NCBI GenBank assembly: GCA_002099365.1
Contig: MSED01000002.1
Coordinates: 186,001 to 250,000, forward strand
Source of the DNA: Phialophora verrucosa
Taxonomy: Eukaryota; Ascomycota; Eurotiomycetes; Chaetothyriales; Herpotrichiellaceae
Direction: 5' to 3'
DNA length: 64,000 nt
Of this stretch, positions 1 through 10,726 are shown piece after piece. A program made the position numbers and the translations under genes. The notes under the pieces were generated by a model, which ran no database searches, was not told the DNA's origin, and saw nothing but the letters and a program-made list of their open reading frames with translations. Numbering within the stretch: the stretch's first letter is position 1; each line of letters opens with the position of its first letter.

Positions 1-1198
1 TTCCAGGAAGCCACCAGGACCGCCATTGCGCCATTCTTTGGGCTCGCCACCTCCGGAAGTACGCAGATGCCGCTTGTTCGGTCCATCGATCTAGGCCGGC
101 GATGACAGTCATTGGCGACGAGATCAAGCGGGCTGCTTCATCTCTAGTTTGGCGTACACTTCTGATCGGAGGGCCTTCCGCCCACTCTTGGGGCATGTTG
201 TGCCACCCGAGTTGGGACAGCCATCTGCAAGCACTTCACCATGTCCATACCGACTGCGGATGCAGCCTGACATTAGTCTTCCTGCACAACACTCTTTCCG
301 GGGTAGACGATCCGTTGTGCCTTGCAATCGCCATAAGCCCAACTTGCCCGCGGGCCAATTGCAACACGCAACGTGCCTCTGAGGGTGCGCCAATGTCTTT
401 CGCGCCAGTTCGCACGATGCTGAATGAAGCGAGACTCGAAATGCATAATGTTGGGATCCCGACTATGGGACGCAAGCGGATGGCGGCCCGGCCTGAATGG
501 TGTCGACACGGTGACGCCAAGTTTGAGAGACTGCAAAGCCAGCGTTGCACAGTAGTGCTGTCGATGGCCATCTGACACCAACCCGCGACCAGTGCCTGGG
601 TCACCTCTTTGAGGGTCTGGCACTCAGTTTAATACATCCTTGCAACTTGTAAATTCGACCCTCCAATGTCTGATTAACGAGGCGAAGACATTGTCTCCCC
701 TCCGCTCCGCATACGCCGGCTAATGCAAGGCTGAGATGTGCTCGGAGCCGAAGGCAACGAGAACGAAGAGCAGCAAGCAGCAAGGTGTCTTTCTTTTGCC
801 ATCGACATGGGATGCATCGCACAAACATAACGCCTCAAGTCAAGCATGCCTTTAGGGGCCGGTCGCGCCTACCGCATAGCATGTATGAGCCTGCCCCTCC
901 ATCGTTCGCCAGAGCCGTGCGAAGAACGATGAGAATTGAGTGCCTGCAAACTTCACTTCTCAATCACCGAACCAACAGCAATCAGCTCTACACTCTTTGT
1001 GTCTTTGATTGTCAATTTTCTCGCATCAAGCAAAGTTGTATGATTCGGCGATTAGGGCCTCCCACAATTCAGTGCTCATTCCGGCCCTCCCAGGCAGCCG
1101 TCGCATCGCCTTCACCAAAACGAGCCTTGTTACAATTCACCGTGGATTCACCTCACCTTTCTCCTCTCCGAGTCCCAAAATAATAACAAGACGGCAGC
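1..1198. other. Intergenic, no supported gene
   Basis: Several open frames of up to 157 codons overlap on both strands here, none with a recognisable domain and several starting at non-ATG codons, so I call no gene. The last 60 bases or so before position 1199 are pyrimidine-rich (about 1141-1175), as is common in leaders of fungal genes, and probably belong to the 5' leader of the ABC transporter. Confidence 0.5.
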
Positions 1199-4100
1199 AT
1201 GATACTCAAATCCCCAGCTGAAACGACTTCGAGTTTGAGAGTGTTTCAGATCCTGACTGTCACGACCCCGGTCCTCTTCTTCGCCATCGCTAGTATCATT
1301 TCCTCATTCTCGGCCGCGCAGCCACCAAAAGCTGCAGGTGGAAGACTGCACAAGGCTCAGCTCTCACTTACGCATCTTGCCACTGTACTCTCCGCTGCGG
1401 AAGCAGTTGTTGACCTCAAGAAGTCAAACCCATCGAAAATCTCAGATCCGGATGCCGTCTACGCACTCTTCCTTACCTTGGTCTATGTCATACTCTCCTT
1501 TGGACTTGTTGACGACAATGCTGTTGCATCTTACCCTCACCACGGAGCCTGGGCTATCCTCCTCGTCTGCCAAGGCACTGTCTTCGCCCTCTCTATTCCC
1601 GGTGCATCCTTAAAGGACAAGCTCCTTCTTGCGCGCGGTCTCTGCCAAGGTCTTCAGCTCTCGGTCACTCTCGTCCTCCTCGCGGGTAGCTTGTTAATAC
1701 GGTATTTGCAACGCAGAAGGCACAAGGGAACCGATGACGAAACACGGCCTCTACTTGCTGGTGAGACGTCTGCGACTTGGCCAACTGGAAGCAATGAAGC
1801 GAAAGAGCTAGATGACGAAGTCGACAGACTGCGGATTCGCAACCGACCATTTTGGCAATATGTATCTTCATTCAAGGTCTTCGTGCCGTACATGTACCCA
1901 AAGTCGCCCAAACAACAGCTCTACTTCTTCGGGATGTGTATCTTCAGCGCCGGCACGAGAGTGGTGGTAATCGCCCTCCCTCTCACGCTAGGGGGCTTGG
2001 TCAACCGCTTAGGAGATTCAGTTCCATGGAAACCAATCGCCGTGTTTGTGCTACTTAGATTCTTGACATCATACGCCGGCGTGCCGCTGATTGAGACTTG
2101 GCTATCATACCGGCTGAACATCGACCTGTCGCACGCCCTGCAGCGACACTGCTACGATCACATCATGAATCTTTCCGCAGATTTCCATGACAACAAGAAA
2201 TCATCCGTCATCTGGCAAGTCATGAATCAAGGTCAGGATGTGGTCGACCTATTCCACGATATGCTGTTCGAATTCGTGCCTCAAATGATAGACCTGGTAT
2301 CTGCGGCTGTGGTTCTGACATGCCTCTTCGGCCTCTACATGACGTTCATTGTCGCGACAACGGCCATTCTGTACTACTGGCTGACGTTTAGAGCGCTGAT
2401 TACCAAGAGATCTTTAAGACGATCCTGGGTTGATGCATACCACGACCAGTACTACCAGATGAGCGAGTCGACCTTGAATTGGTCTACCGTTTGTTACTTT
2501 GGCCGCATCCCACACGAACTGCGAAAATACCGGGAGAAGGACGACATCACTCGCGGCAAGATGCTGATGTGGTGGTCGTGGGAGTTTTGGACTCGTGGGC
2601 TGCGCAATATAGTTCCCTGCGCCACCTTCGCCGCTGCATGCACCGTGGCGGCCCTGCAGATTGCACAACATCAGCTCAACGTCGGTGATTTTGTAATCTT
2701 GATCACATACTGGTCGCAACTCACCGGACCCTTGTCTTCCATTGCGGGTGAACTTTCGAGATTGACTGAGATGCTGGTCAACGCTGAGAAGCTGGTGGTT
2801 CTACTGGAAAAGACCCCCCACGTCCAGGATTTGCCCGTCGCTCGACCCTTCACGTTTATGGAGGGCGCCGTGGAGTTTGAGAACGTTTCATTCTCGTATG
2901 ACGGCAAGCGTCAAGTGACCAAGGGTATCACTTTTCGCGCCGCGCCCGGCACAACCATCGCGCTGGTCGGACAAACTGGGGGAGGGAAGAGCACCATCCT
3001 AAGACTCTTGTTCCGATTCTACGATGTTGATCAGGGCCGCATCCTGATTGACGGCCAAGACATCCGACACGTCAAAATGGAGAGCTTCCGTAAGCATATC
3101 GCCATGGTGCCGCAGAATCCCATCGTCTTTAATATGTCGATTTTGGAGAACATCAGATACCCTGACATTGACTGTACAGACGAGGAGGCCATTGAGGCTT
3201 GCAAGGCAGCGGCATTACACGACAAGGTCATGGAGTTCACTAAAGGCTATCAGGAGAAGGTTGGCGAGCGTGGGACAAAGCTTTCCGGTGGTGAACTACA
3301 GCGACTCGCGATTGCAAGGGCAATTCTGAAGAAAGCTGACATCCTCCTTTTGGATGAAGCCACCAGCGCAGTTGACAGCATCACCGAGAAGACCATCCAG
3401 GCGAGCATCCGTCAGCTTTGTGCAGGCAAAACCGCTTTCGTGATCGCGCACCGTCTTTCGACGATCTTACACGCCGATCATATACTTGTCATCCGCGACG
3501 GTCAGATTGTCGAGGCTGGTTCGCACGAAACCTTGATCAAACAGGATGGCGCATATAACGAGCTGTGGCGGAGCCAGCTTCGGCTTCAGGCCGGTGAGCG
3601 TTCTCGTTCGCGATCGAGACCTCCACAAAAATCATACGCCAACGTCCTCGTCAACGATCTGAACAGCAGTGGAGAAGAGAGGCAGACACTTGTTGAGAGC
3701 CTGAGCAGAAGCAGCAAAGATGGCAAAATCTCGGACAAAGCCCATGGTGACGATAGCGAAACGTCAAGCACCTATGAGAATGACCAAAGCACCCATGACG
3801 AGTCGCATGCCAATGCTGACGGGCGAGGTAGAACCCTCTCCAAGAGATTTGCCGGGGCGCTGAGCAGGAGGATGTCACGCCCGAAATCGCCCAAAAAGGG
3901 ACAATCTTCAGACACTGGTTTGAACCCTGATGCTCGGACGTTCAGACTGTCACGATCGAAGTCGCCGCAGAAGGATGGGTCCTCGGAGTCTGCTCTGAAA
4001 CCGGGTGCCCGCACATTCAGACCGCGACGGTTCCAAGACGGACAGAACAGCACAAGTCTCTCGGAGGAGGCGCCCAGCATACCCGATGTTCATCTCAGAT

Positions 4101-4666
4101 GTGCAACCGGCGAATCCTTGAACCAGACAGGGTCCACAACGCCCGCGAATAACGAAAATAAATCCAAGGCATCTCCGGTACAGGGCGTATTTCAGTTAAA
4201 GCGGAAGTGGACTGGACATGGTCGGGAGATTCTCGACAGTAGTGAAGATCCGGGAGTGTATGACGTAGCAAAGGTTACACCGGACGCTGATGTTGCTCGG
4301 TCCGAGAGGCTAGAAGCTCTTCCCGAGGGCGCCGGGGGCAAGCAGATCAAGTTTGTGTCGGCATACATCCGTCGGCGGCAGACCGCGAGCGAGCCTTCCC
4401 CGGAAAGCGTCAATGCAGAGGACGATTCGGAAGGCTCATCAGGAGATGGAAATATCATGCATTCGGCAAAGTATTCAAGGCTGCCGCAAATGCCGCGAGG
4501 ACGAGCTGTGTCAGCTATTGAGCGGAAGGCCATCAATACGCAAAGAAGCGGAGAGAAGTCGCCGGACGACAACGAGCCTCGAGCCCCGGTGAATACAGCA
4601 GCAACCAGTCCCGGCGTCCTTACACCCAAATCGAACCAGAAATTCTCCAGCAATTTCCTCGCCTGA
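1199..4666 (+). CDS. HMT1-type ABC half-transporter (ABCB6/7-like, vacuolar heavy-metal/thiol-conjugate exporter)
   Basis: Single-exon gene for a 1155-residue protein. About 170 hydrophobic N-terminal residues form an extra membrane domain, followed by a six-helix ABC membrane domain (about 230-510) and one nucleotide-binding domain with Walker A GQTGGGKST (591-599), signature LSGGE (695-699), Walker B ILLLDEA (715-721) and the H-loop His at 751. One TMD plus one NBD with an N-terminal membrane extension is the architecture of S. pombe Hmt1 and human ABCB6, which move phytochelatin, glutathione conjugates or related thiols across the vacuolar membrane. The substrate here is inferred from family only. 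After the NBD lies an unusually long tail (about 350 residues), rich in Ser, Arg and Lys and containing a 25-residue tandem duplication (893-917 and 918-942). The ATG at 1199 directly precedes the hydrophobic segment. An MCT-like carrier follows on the same strand. Confidence 0.9.
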   Translation: MILKSPAETTSSLRVFQILTVTTPVLFFAIASIISSFSAAQPPKAAGGRLHKAQLSLTHLATVLSAAEAVVDLKKSNPSKISDPDAVYALFLTLVYVILSFGLVDDNAVASYPHHGAWAILLVCQGTVFALSIPGASLKDKLLLARGLCQGLQLSVTLVLLAGSLLIRYLQRRRHKGTDDETRPLLAGETSATWPTGSNEAKELDDEVDRLRIRNRPFWQYVSSFKVFVPYMYPKSPKQQLYFFGMCIFSAGTRVVVIALPLTLGGLVNRLGDSVPWKPIAVFVLLRFLTSYAGVPLIETWLSYRLNIDLSHALQRHCYDHIMNLSADFHDNKKSSVIWQVMNQGQDVVDLFHDMLFEFVPQMIDLVSAAVVLTCLFGLYMTFIVATTAILYYWLTFRALITKRSLRRSWVDAYHDQYYQMSESTLNWSTVCYFGRIPHELRKYREKDDITRGKMLMWWSWEFWTRGLRNIVPCATFAAACTVAALQIAQHQLNVGDFVILITYWSQLTGPLSSIAGELSRLTEMLVNAEKLVVLLEKTPHVQDLPVARPFTFMEGAVEFENVSFSYDGKRQVTKGITFRAAPGTTIALVGQTGGGKSTILRLLFRFYDVDQGRILIDGQDIRHVKMESFRKHIAMVPQNPIVFNMSILENIRYPDIDCTDEEAIEACKAAALHDKVMEFTKGYQEKVGERGTKLSGGELQRLAIARAILKKADILLLDEATSAVDSITEKTIQASIRQLCAGKTAFVIAHRLSTILHADHILVIRDGQIVEAGSHETLIKQDGAYNELWRSQLRLQAGERSRSRSRPPQKSYANVLVNDLNSSGEERQTLVESLSRSSKDGKISDKAHGDDSETSSTYENDQSTHDESHANADGRGRTLSKRFAGALSRRMSRPKSPKKGQSSDTGLNPDARTFRLSRSKSPQKDGSSESALKPGARTFRPRRFQDGQNSTSLSEEAPSIPDVHLRCATGESLNQTGSTTPANNENKSKASPVQGVFQLKRKWTGHGREILDSSEDPGVYDVAKVTPDADVARSERLEALPEGAGGKQIKFVSAYIRRRQTASEPSPESVNAEDDSEGSSGDGNIMHSAKYSRLPQMPRGRAVSAIERKAINTQRSGEKSPDDNEPRAPVNTAATSPGVLTPKSNQKFSSNFLA

Positions 4667-5251
4667 AGCAGTCCGGAGAAGCATGTGGTGGAGAGTATAG
4701 CTCTTGAGTATGCATCCCAAGACTGCATCTTTTAGCCGCATCGGGATCATCGAGCCTGGTGATCCTGCATGGGCATGGCATGGACACGATCCATGAACGG
4801 ATAGGCCAAACGCAACGATAGAGCTGAGCAGCATGATACCCCCACTGGCGTCGTGCGCGCGGCACACTGTCTTTTGAGCAGCAGCAAGATTCCGTTGATA
4901 GCAGATATATACGACCCAATTACTGGAGATCAGGAGGTCTTGAAGACAGTCTAGGCCCTTCCCACGATACCGTCACTTGGAAGGCGTTTTTCCCGCCGAG
5001 GGTAAATTAGCTGTCACGCCGTAGTTGTCTGAGCAGGTTCCTGGCAAGCAATAACAGCCAAGGTCCTGTATAACCGCATATTTGATCGCTTCTCAGTTGA
5101 GGGCACATGGTCACAGGGCGTGGCTATGGAAGGAGGGGGAGTGACATCCGTAGCGGCTCTTTTCTCCACATTTTGCAGTCTCGTACATAGTCATGATGCC
5201 GGTCGGCATTCTACCTTCCCCAGTGTCTTCTTCGTCGCTTACACCAACGAA
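4667..5251. other. Intergenic between ABC transporter and MFS gene
   Basis: This stretch holds the 3' region of the ABC transporter and the presumed promoter and leader of the MFS gene. An in-frame upstream ATG at 5126 could add 42 residues to the MFS protein. I see no other gene. Confidence 0.5.
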
Positions 5252-6721
5252 ATGAGCGCCGCACCGAGCGTTGAGCTCGTCGAGCCCATTCCCGGCCCAA
5301 TCCACGACGTTCATGACCCATCGGGCCGTCAACGCGAGGTAAGTCCGCCACAAGATGCTGTCTCGATCGAAGACGTGCCTCCCAACGGCGGCTATGGCTG
5401 GGTGTGCACAGCATGCGTCTTCATGCTCAACGCCCACAGCTGGGGACTCAACAGCGTAAGGCCATTTCAAGACCGGCGACTGGCTCGAGAAGCTGACCTG
5501 TCGCAGGCTTGGGGCATATTCTTGGCTCATTACCTCGAGAACTCCACGTTCAAGAACGCGTCACGACTCGAATACGCGCTGATTGGGGGCTTGTCGATCT
5601 CTCAGTCCCTTCTGAGCGCGCCGGTCGTCAACATCTCCCAGAGGTATCTTGGCATGAGGGTCACCCTGCTTATCGGCACCGTCCTGCTGTTTGTCGCCCT
5701 GTTTGGCGCGTCGTATTCCACCCAAATATGGCATCTTTTCATGACCCAGGGAGTCTGTTTCGGGTGGGGGCTGGGCTTCACCTACATTCCCGCGACAGCC
5801 ACGCTTCCTCAATGGTTCTCTACTCGTCGCAGCCTCGCCATGGGAATTGCGTCCTCTGGTGCCGGCCTGGGGGGCCTGGCTTACAACCTGGCAGCAGGTG
5901 CCATCGTCCAGAACATGGGCGTGAACTGGGCTTATCGCATTCTGGCATTCTGCGGCCTGGCTGTCAATACCGTGTGTTCCTTGCTGCTCAAGGATCGCAA
6001 CAAGGCGGTCCAGCCTCTCCAGAATGCCTTCAACTATCGCGAATACGCGCGTGTTGAGGTATTGCTGGTGGTGGCTTGGGGAGTGCTGACTGAACTTGGC
6101 TACATCGTTCTGCTCTACTCGCTTCCAAACTACGCGACCTCTATTGGCCTCACGGCGTCTCAAGGCTCAGTCGTCGGGGCTGTTCTCAATCTCGGTCTCG
6201 GCGTCGGCCGGCCTGTCATTGGATACTACTCGGACGCCTTTGGCCGCATCAATATGGCCGCGCTGATGACAGCACTTTGCGGTGTCCTCTGCCTCGCATT
6301 GTGGGTACCCGCGAAGTCATATGGCGTCCTCATCGCTTTTGCCTTGACGGCAGGTTGCGTTTGCGGTGTGTTTTGGAACACCATCACCCCGGTGTTGGCT
6401 GAGGTGGTGGGACTCAAGAGACTGCCTTCCTCCTTCGGCATCATCTGTCTGGCCCTGGTGGTGCCCACCACATTTGCAGAACCGATCGCGCTTGAGATGG
6501 TCACTGCTTCCGGCTACCTCAGCGCCCAGATATTCGTGGGCTGCATGTTCTTGCTCGCGGGAGTGAGCACCTGGGTGCTGAGGTCCTGGAAGATCAATCA
6601 GGTTGAGCTAAAGGCTGCAAGGGGACAACAGCGGCTTGATCAAGAGAGACACGGAGACAATGCAGTGCCCCATGACTTCTGGTTGACTCCTAGAAAGTTT
6701 CTTTGGCTAGGGAGGGTCTGA
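5252..6721 (+). CDS. MFS monocarboxylate-transporter-like permease
   Basis: Exons 5252-5455 and 5507-6721, giving 472 residues. The protein opens with a hydrophilic stretch, then PPNGGYGWVC, the hallmark start of helix 1 in fungal MCT (SLC16-like) carriers, followed by about 12 membrane spans. RRSLAMGIASSGAGLGG is the conserved loop into helix 5. Members move monocarboxylates or related small organic acids across the plasma membrane; the substrate is not visible here. The intron at 5456-5506 is 51 nt, starts GTAAGG, ends CAG, has a CTGAC branch-like site and contains no in-frame stop, so a naive reading runs through it. Splicing restores LNSAWGIFLAHYLE, which fits the family. I prefer the ATG at 5252 (G at -3) to the upstream in-frame ATG at 5126. 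Confidence 0.85.
   Translation: MSAAPSVELVEPIPGPIHDVHDPSGRQREVSPPQDAVSIEDVPPNGGYGWVCTACVFMLNAHSWGLNSVRPFQDRRLAREADLSQAWGIFLAHYLENSTFKNASRLEYALIGGLSISQSLLSAPVVNISQRYLGMRVTLLIGTVLLFVALFGASYSTQIWHLFMTQGVCFGWGLGFTYIPATATLPQWFSTRRSLAMGIASSGAGLGGLAYNLAAGAIVQNMGVNWAYRILAFCGLAVNTVCSLLLKDRNKAVQPLQNAFNYREYARVEVLLVVAWGVLTELGYIVLLYSLPNYATSIGLTASQGSVVGAVLNLGLGVGRPVIGYYSDAFGRINMAALMTALCGVLCLALWVPAKSYGVLIAFALTAGCVCGVFWNTITPVLAEVVGLKRLPSSFGIICLALVVPTTFAEPIALEMVTASGYLSAQIFVGCMFLLAGVSTWVLRSWKINQVELKAARGQQRLDQERHGDNAVPHDFWLTPRKFLWLGRV
5456..5506 (+). other. Stop-free 51-nt intron in MCT-like gene
   Basis: GT...AG intron with donor GTAAGG and acceptor TCGCAG. Its length is a multiple of three and it contains no stop, so retention would insert 17 residues into the first membrane region. 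The conserved family sequence resumes only when it is removed. Confidence 0.8.
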
Positions 6722-7193
6722 ATCCTCGTCTTATGCAACCTCCGACACGTGTTTCAGCCTCGTTCCTCGACTCGGGCCTCCACGTCTATTAACAACAACG
6801 AATTCAATAATGTCTGATGGCATCGTCCACATCCCTGCTGAGGCGGCTTTGTTATTTGCGCAATGGTCATCTCTGCCTGAAGCCTGCCCAGTCCACAAGC
6901 TCTCCGAAACACAAACGCCCAATATCTCGACATCTGACAATGCCATCTAAGACACATTGCTTAATGGCGTCGCAGTGTGCGTTTGTTCCGCAATCTGGAG
7001 AAATGCCACAAAGGGATTGTGCGAAACAAGTGCCGTTCGTACATCGAGACTTGTTACAAGTGTTAGCCTGTCCATGGTCTATATCAAAGCGCTATTCCTC
7101 CAAGATGTGAATCGTCCACAAAACTCATCCTCTGCAATATCTCCTGAGTCATACAGCATACTGACACTCAACCTGACCTGGATATCGAGCGTC
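6722..7193. other. Intergenic / leader of the membrane-protein gene
   Basis: The frame of the downstream gene stays open through this stretch back to a TTG at 6957, and has an in-frame ATG at 7074. The 7074 ATG has T at -3; the ATG at 7194 has G at -3. Nothing else is recognised. Confidence 0.4.
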
Positions 7194-9560
7194 ATGCTAC
7201 GGCTATTCAAACCAGCCTCCATCCTCATCCTCTACGCAATCTTCGGTTTCTGGTTTCCTGCTGCACTCAGCTGCCTTCGCCTTGCTGTGGTTTTGACCTT
7301 GTCAGCGTCGCAATATCTTGCCTGTGATGTTTTAGACGGAAAATATTGGGCAGTCAAGCTCATGCTGGCATTCTTCCTGCTCACTGCCTCCCTCAACTTT
7401 GGACTCTGGATCCGCAAGGAAGATAACGACAATAGCCGCTGGAACAACGGCCTTGATCTTCTACTGAAACTAGAATCAGTGGTACCATTTGGATTCTTGA
7501 AGGAACTCGAATACTGTACGTCGATTGCAGCAAGGGCTCTTTTTCTCGTGGCAATCCAAGAGATAATGCTCAAGCTTCTGGCAGCCCTTCGGCGCGCTGA
7601 AGGACTGATGGACAATTTGCTGTTGCTCCTCCCAGTCTTCAATCTTGCTCTCCGCATTGCGGCCAGAGTCTGCAAGCTGAACGAGCTTCGCACGAAGTCT
7701 TCTAGCATCAACGCCGCCATCCACGAAATGCCCAGGCCTGAGGAGCACGACCAGCCTATACATCCGATGCCCGGTGCATATCCGACAACTGCTCAAGGAC
7801 CTCGCTTTGAGATGGAAGCCAGTACAGACGCCTTCCTCTTGGACCACACTCTTGAATGTGAGCAAGACCAATCCAAGGAAAATGAGGGAAACAACGACAT
7901 CACAGAGCTGGACAGTGGCGAAGGAGGCAGCAGAGAGGGCGCACATGGCGCTCTCGAGACGGCTGAGGAAGATGATGCGGATGCAGATGAAACGTCCGTC
8001 GACCTACCACTACTAAAACAATGTGACTCCGATTACGATGCTGACAGCGACTCCTCCTCCTTGAACGGTTCTGGCCGTGGGTACACCAGGAAATTGCAAG
8101 ATGCTAGACTCGAGACAGAGCCTGTCCAGCAATTAAGAAACCGATCACAGTCAAGCAACCATGAAATGATCGAAGCCAGGACAGATGCCGATGAAGGTAC
8201 AGACACACGTGTCCATACCAGCCAAGGTCAAACCAATTGCCTCTTTTTTGAGGGCATTGCCTACAACGGACGATGTGGTCCTTCCAGCCGAGTCAGACCA
8301 CTTGACTCACCACCGGTCTCACCAGGAACCTTCGTTGGCCGCAGAATCGTGCGTGAAAGAATCCGGCCCCGAGAAGAGCGGCAGCATCAGCAAGACCAGA
8401 AACAGAATGACGCAGACAGAGAACAGCAGCCATCGTGGGAGTCAATAGAGGAGCGAGCACGCAGCTGGAACACGGAACGGTCGGAGCGGCTTGACATCGA
8501 AGTGAGGCTTACTTTCCAATTGCCAACCAACCTTCCTCTGGCCGAAAGACTCGTCGACAACAATACCACCGGTGGCCAAGTTCCTGTTGAGGTAAATCAG
8601 CATATCCCGAGTCAAAATACTCCCCCTACCACGTCTGAGTCCCAAGGCGATCAAGCTGCTGACAACATCGACGACGAGGAAGGTTTTCGGTTTCGGCCCT
8701 TAGACCAACAAGGACGTCGTAATGCGTATGACTGGAGCAATATGTCTGCTCCATCGAATACACATCCTCTGCCACAGCCGACTACAGGCTTGTGGTCAAA
8801 CTCAAGTTATAGCTCGTTTCCAAGGCACGCTTATCCATCGAGAACCGGTGCCCCTCTCTCCCCGTCCCAGAGCTCATTCCGCCGCTCCCACCTGAGTTCC
8901 TCCGGACACTATCCCCGCTGCACAGACATTTTGACCCCTACATACTCATCAAATCCCATCGGCCGTGCCTCGAGCGGACACGCATCCCTCCCCCAACTCT
9001 CTTCATCTCGCGCGGAGCGACGACCAACAAGCCCAGGTGATCGTATGCATATACGACGCGACACTGGGGAGCTCTCTGTGAGACGAAGACCCCCAGTGAT
9101 CAACATGGACTTGCCACCATCGCCATCATCCAGTTCACAATATCTTCTCTCAGACAATTCGTCATCAGCGCCAAGTCGCTACAGCACCTCCTCGACGGGG
9201 ACATATTACTATCTACGTCCAACAATCGAAAGACCCCACATAGGCTCGCCGCTGTACGTCCTCCGCGTTCTACGGAGGCCGACTTCGTCCTCGTCCTCGT
9301 CCTCGGCCTCGTCAAGTCATCTCACTCGCACCTCAACCGGGACGTACTACCGCCGTCGTGCTCGCAACCGCACCGTCCAACATGAGGCATTCTCACCGAC
9401 ACCGATGGAGCGCTTTCTTCGCGACGAAAGACCGCCTTCCAGCGCGTCTGGATACCCATCTGGTGGACATTATCGTAGCCCAACCGGGACATCGAGTTCC
9501 AGGTCAACGAGAGGCACTGCGGAGAGGGAACTCCGCCGATGGCCAAGAAGACAACGCTAG
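7194..9560 (+). CDS. Hypothetical membrane protein with long Ser/Arg-rich disordered tail
   Basis: 788 residues from the ATG at 7194 (828 if 7074 is used). The first ~170 residues contain four or five hydrophobic segments, including LILYAIFGFWFPAALSCL and LMLAFFLLTASLNFGLWI, so the N-terminal part is membrane embedded. The remaining ~600 residues are low complexity: an acidic stretch (EEDDADADETS), then Ser-, Pro- and Arg-rich sequence with a poly-Ser run encoded by a TCC/TCG triplet repeat near 9287-9315. The layout resembles fungal membrane proteins of unknown function with a large cytosolic tail. I recognise no catalytic domain. It is unspliced and lies head-on to the BTB-like gene. Confidence 0.7.
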   Translation: MLRLFKPASILILYAIFGFWFPAALSCLRLAVVLTLSASQYLACDVLDGKYWAVKLMLAFFLLTASLNFGLWIRKEDNDNSRWNNGLDLLLKLESVVPFGFLKELEYCTSIAARALFLVAIQEIMLKLLAALRRAEGLMDNLLLLLPVFNLALRIAARVCKLNELRTKSSSINAAIHEMPRPEEHDQPIHPMPGAYPTTAQGPRFEMEASTDAFLLDHTLECEQDQSKENEGNNDITELDSGEGGSREGAHGALETAEEDDADADETSVDLPLLKQCDSDYDADSDSSSLNGSGRGYTRKLQDARLETEPVQQLRNRSQSSNHEMIEARTDADEGTDTRVHTSQGQTNCLFFEGIAYNGRCGPSSRVRPLDSPPVSPGTFVGRRIVRERIRPREERQHQQDQKQNDADREQQPSWESIEERARSWNTERSERLDIEVRLTFQLPTNLPLAERLVDNNTTGGQVPVEVNQHIPSQNTPPTTSESQGDQAADNIDDEEGFRFRPLDQQGRRNAYDWSNMSAPSNTHPLPQPTTGLWSNSSYSSFPRHAYPSRTGAPLSPSQSSFRRSHLSSSGHYPRCTDILTPTYSSNPIGRASSGHASLPQLSSSRAERRPTSPGDRMHIRRDTGELSVRRRPPVINMDLPPSPSSSSQYLLSDNSSSAPSRYSTSSTGTYYYLRPTIERPHIGSPLYVLRVLRRPTSSSSSSSASSSHLTRTSTGTYYRRRARNRTVQHEAFSPTPMERFLRDERPPSSASGYPSGGHYRSPTGTSSSRSTRGTAERELRRWPRRQR

Positions 9561-10726
9561 ATTTGAGCGGCTGCCACGTGGGTTTCGAAACTCGAGGCAG
9601 ATGCTGTGACGAGGTGCGGGGGACGGCTCAGGGGAATGGCAATGGGGATGGGAAACGCTAGACAAGATGGAATCGTTGTCTTCACCTGGATCCCGGGATC
9701 TTGGACGTTGACGTGAAGAGGTCTTGGAGAGGGCTGCGTGGGAATGCGTCAATTTGTTGCTTTCCGTGTCTCTTGGGCCCTGGGCTTGACTGGGCAATGA
9801 GCACCTGGGCTGGACTCGGCGTGGGCCGGTGGGACGGCTCAACAATCGTATGGGCTGAGGAACGGTGTGTCTTTCAGAACCTCCTGTATATTCGCGATCG
9901 AGGATGCAACATTGACCTGGAATGGAAGCGGCATACATAGGAAATAGAATTGATAGGGGCAGAACGGCCACACAAGCGTCTTCTTGTTCTGTCTTTCCGC
10001 CAGTGGTCACTGATTCTTTGCCTTCTCGCGTCCCCTGCCGGCCTTCAAACTTGGACATGAATTGAAATATCTTCGTGGGTATCCTAAAAACTGACCAGTC
10101 AACTACATGTACCTACATGCATTGTGTGAGTCGTCACCCTTCATTCACACTTCACACTTCACTCAGCTTCTCGTACGTGCGGGGACCGAGTAAATGCACC
10201 CTCGCTTAGATCAATCTCATGTCTTCTGTCTTCCCCCCTCTCCTATATTCCATTGCTAATGCAGGATCCTGAATCATAAAGACGTGCTGAAGAGCATACA
10301 TGCGTAAAAAGAGATCCTCGCTGGGAAAGGGAATTCGTGATCGGGTCGTTAAAGTCTCGGTAATCGCTTCTGTTGGAATGGTTAATTCCGGTTTTAGTTG
10401 GTTTTCTGCTGCGTGTCTGTGGTAGAGTCTGTTGATCGAAGATGTCGGTTAGATCAGGAAGGTCAGGTTATGTCGTGAAGAGGATTCTGGCCGGTAGTTG
10501 GAATAGACTTTGCTTCGAGCCTGGGGCTCCGAGGCGCGTAGGGGAGGAAGTTATTTTGAAATCGCTCGCCCGCTGACTTGGTTGGTCTGGATCCTAGCAG
10601 CTTCTCGCACCTGGCGTCCACCCAGCACCCCATTGTGTCAAGGACAGCTTCGTGATAAAGTCGGTCGATCTCTTTCCGGCCACTCCGGTCCGTTGTATGA
10701 CTACTCAAATATTGGAGACGTCACGC
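9561..10726. other. Intergenic between convergent genes
   Basis: Downstream regions of two converging genes. Short overlapping open frames on both strands show no domain. I see no gene or structured repeat. Confidence 0.5.

Noticed and set aside
102..623. Overlapping open frames on both strands at the left end (up to 157 codons)
   Set aside because: All frames are similarly open and no domain, splice pattern or preferred start is visible.
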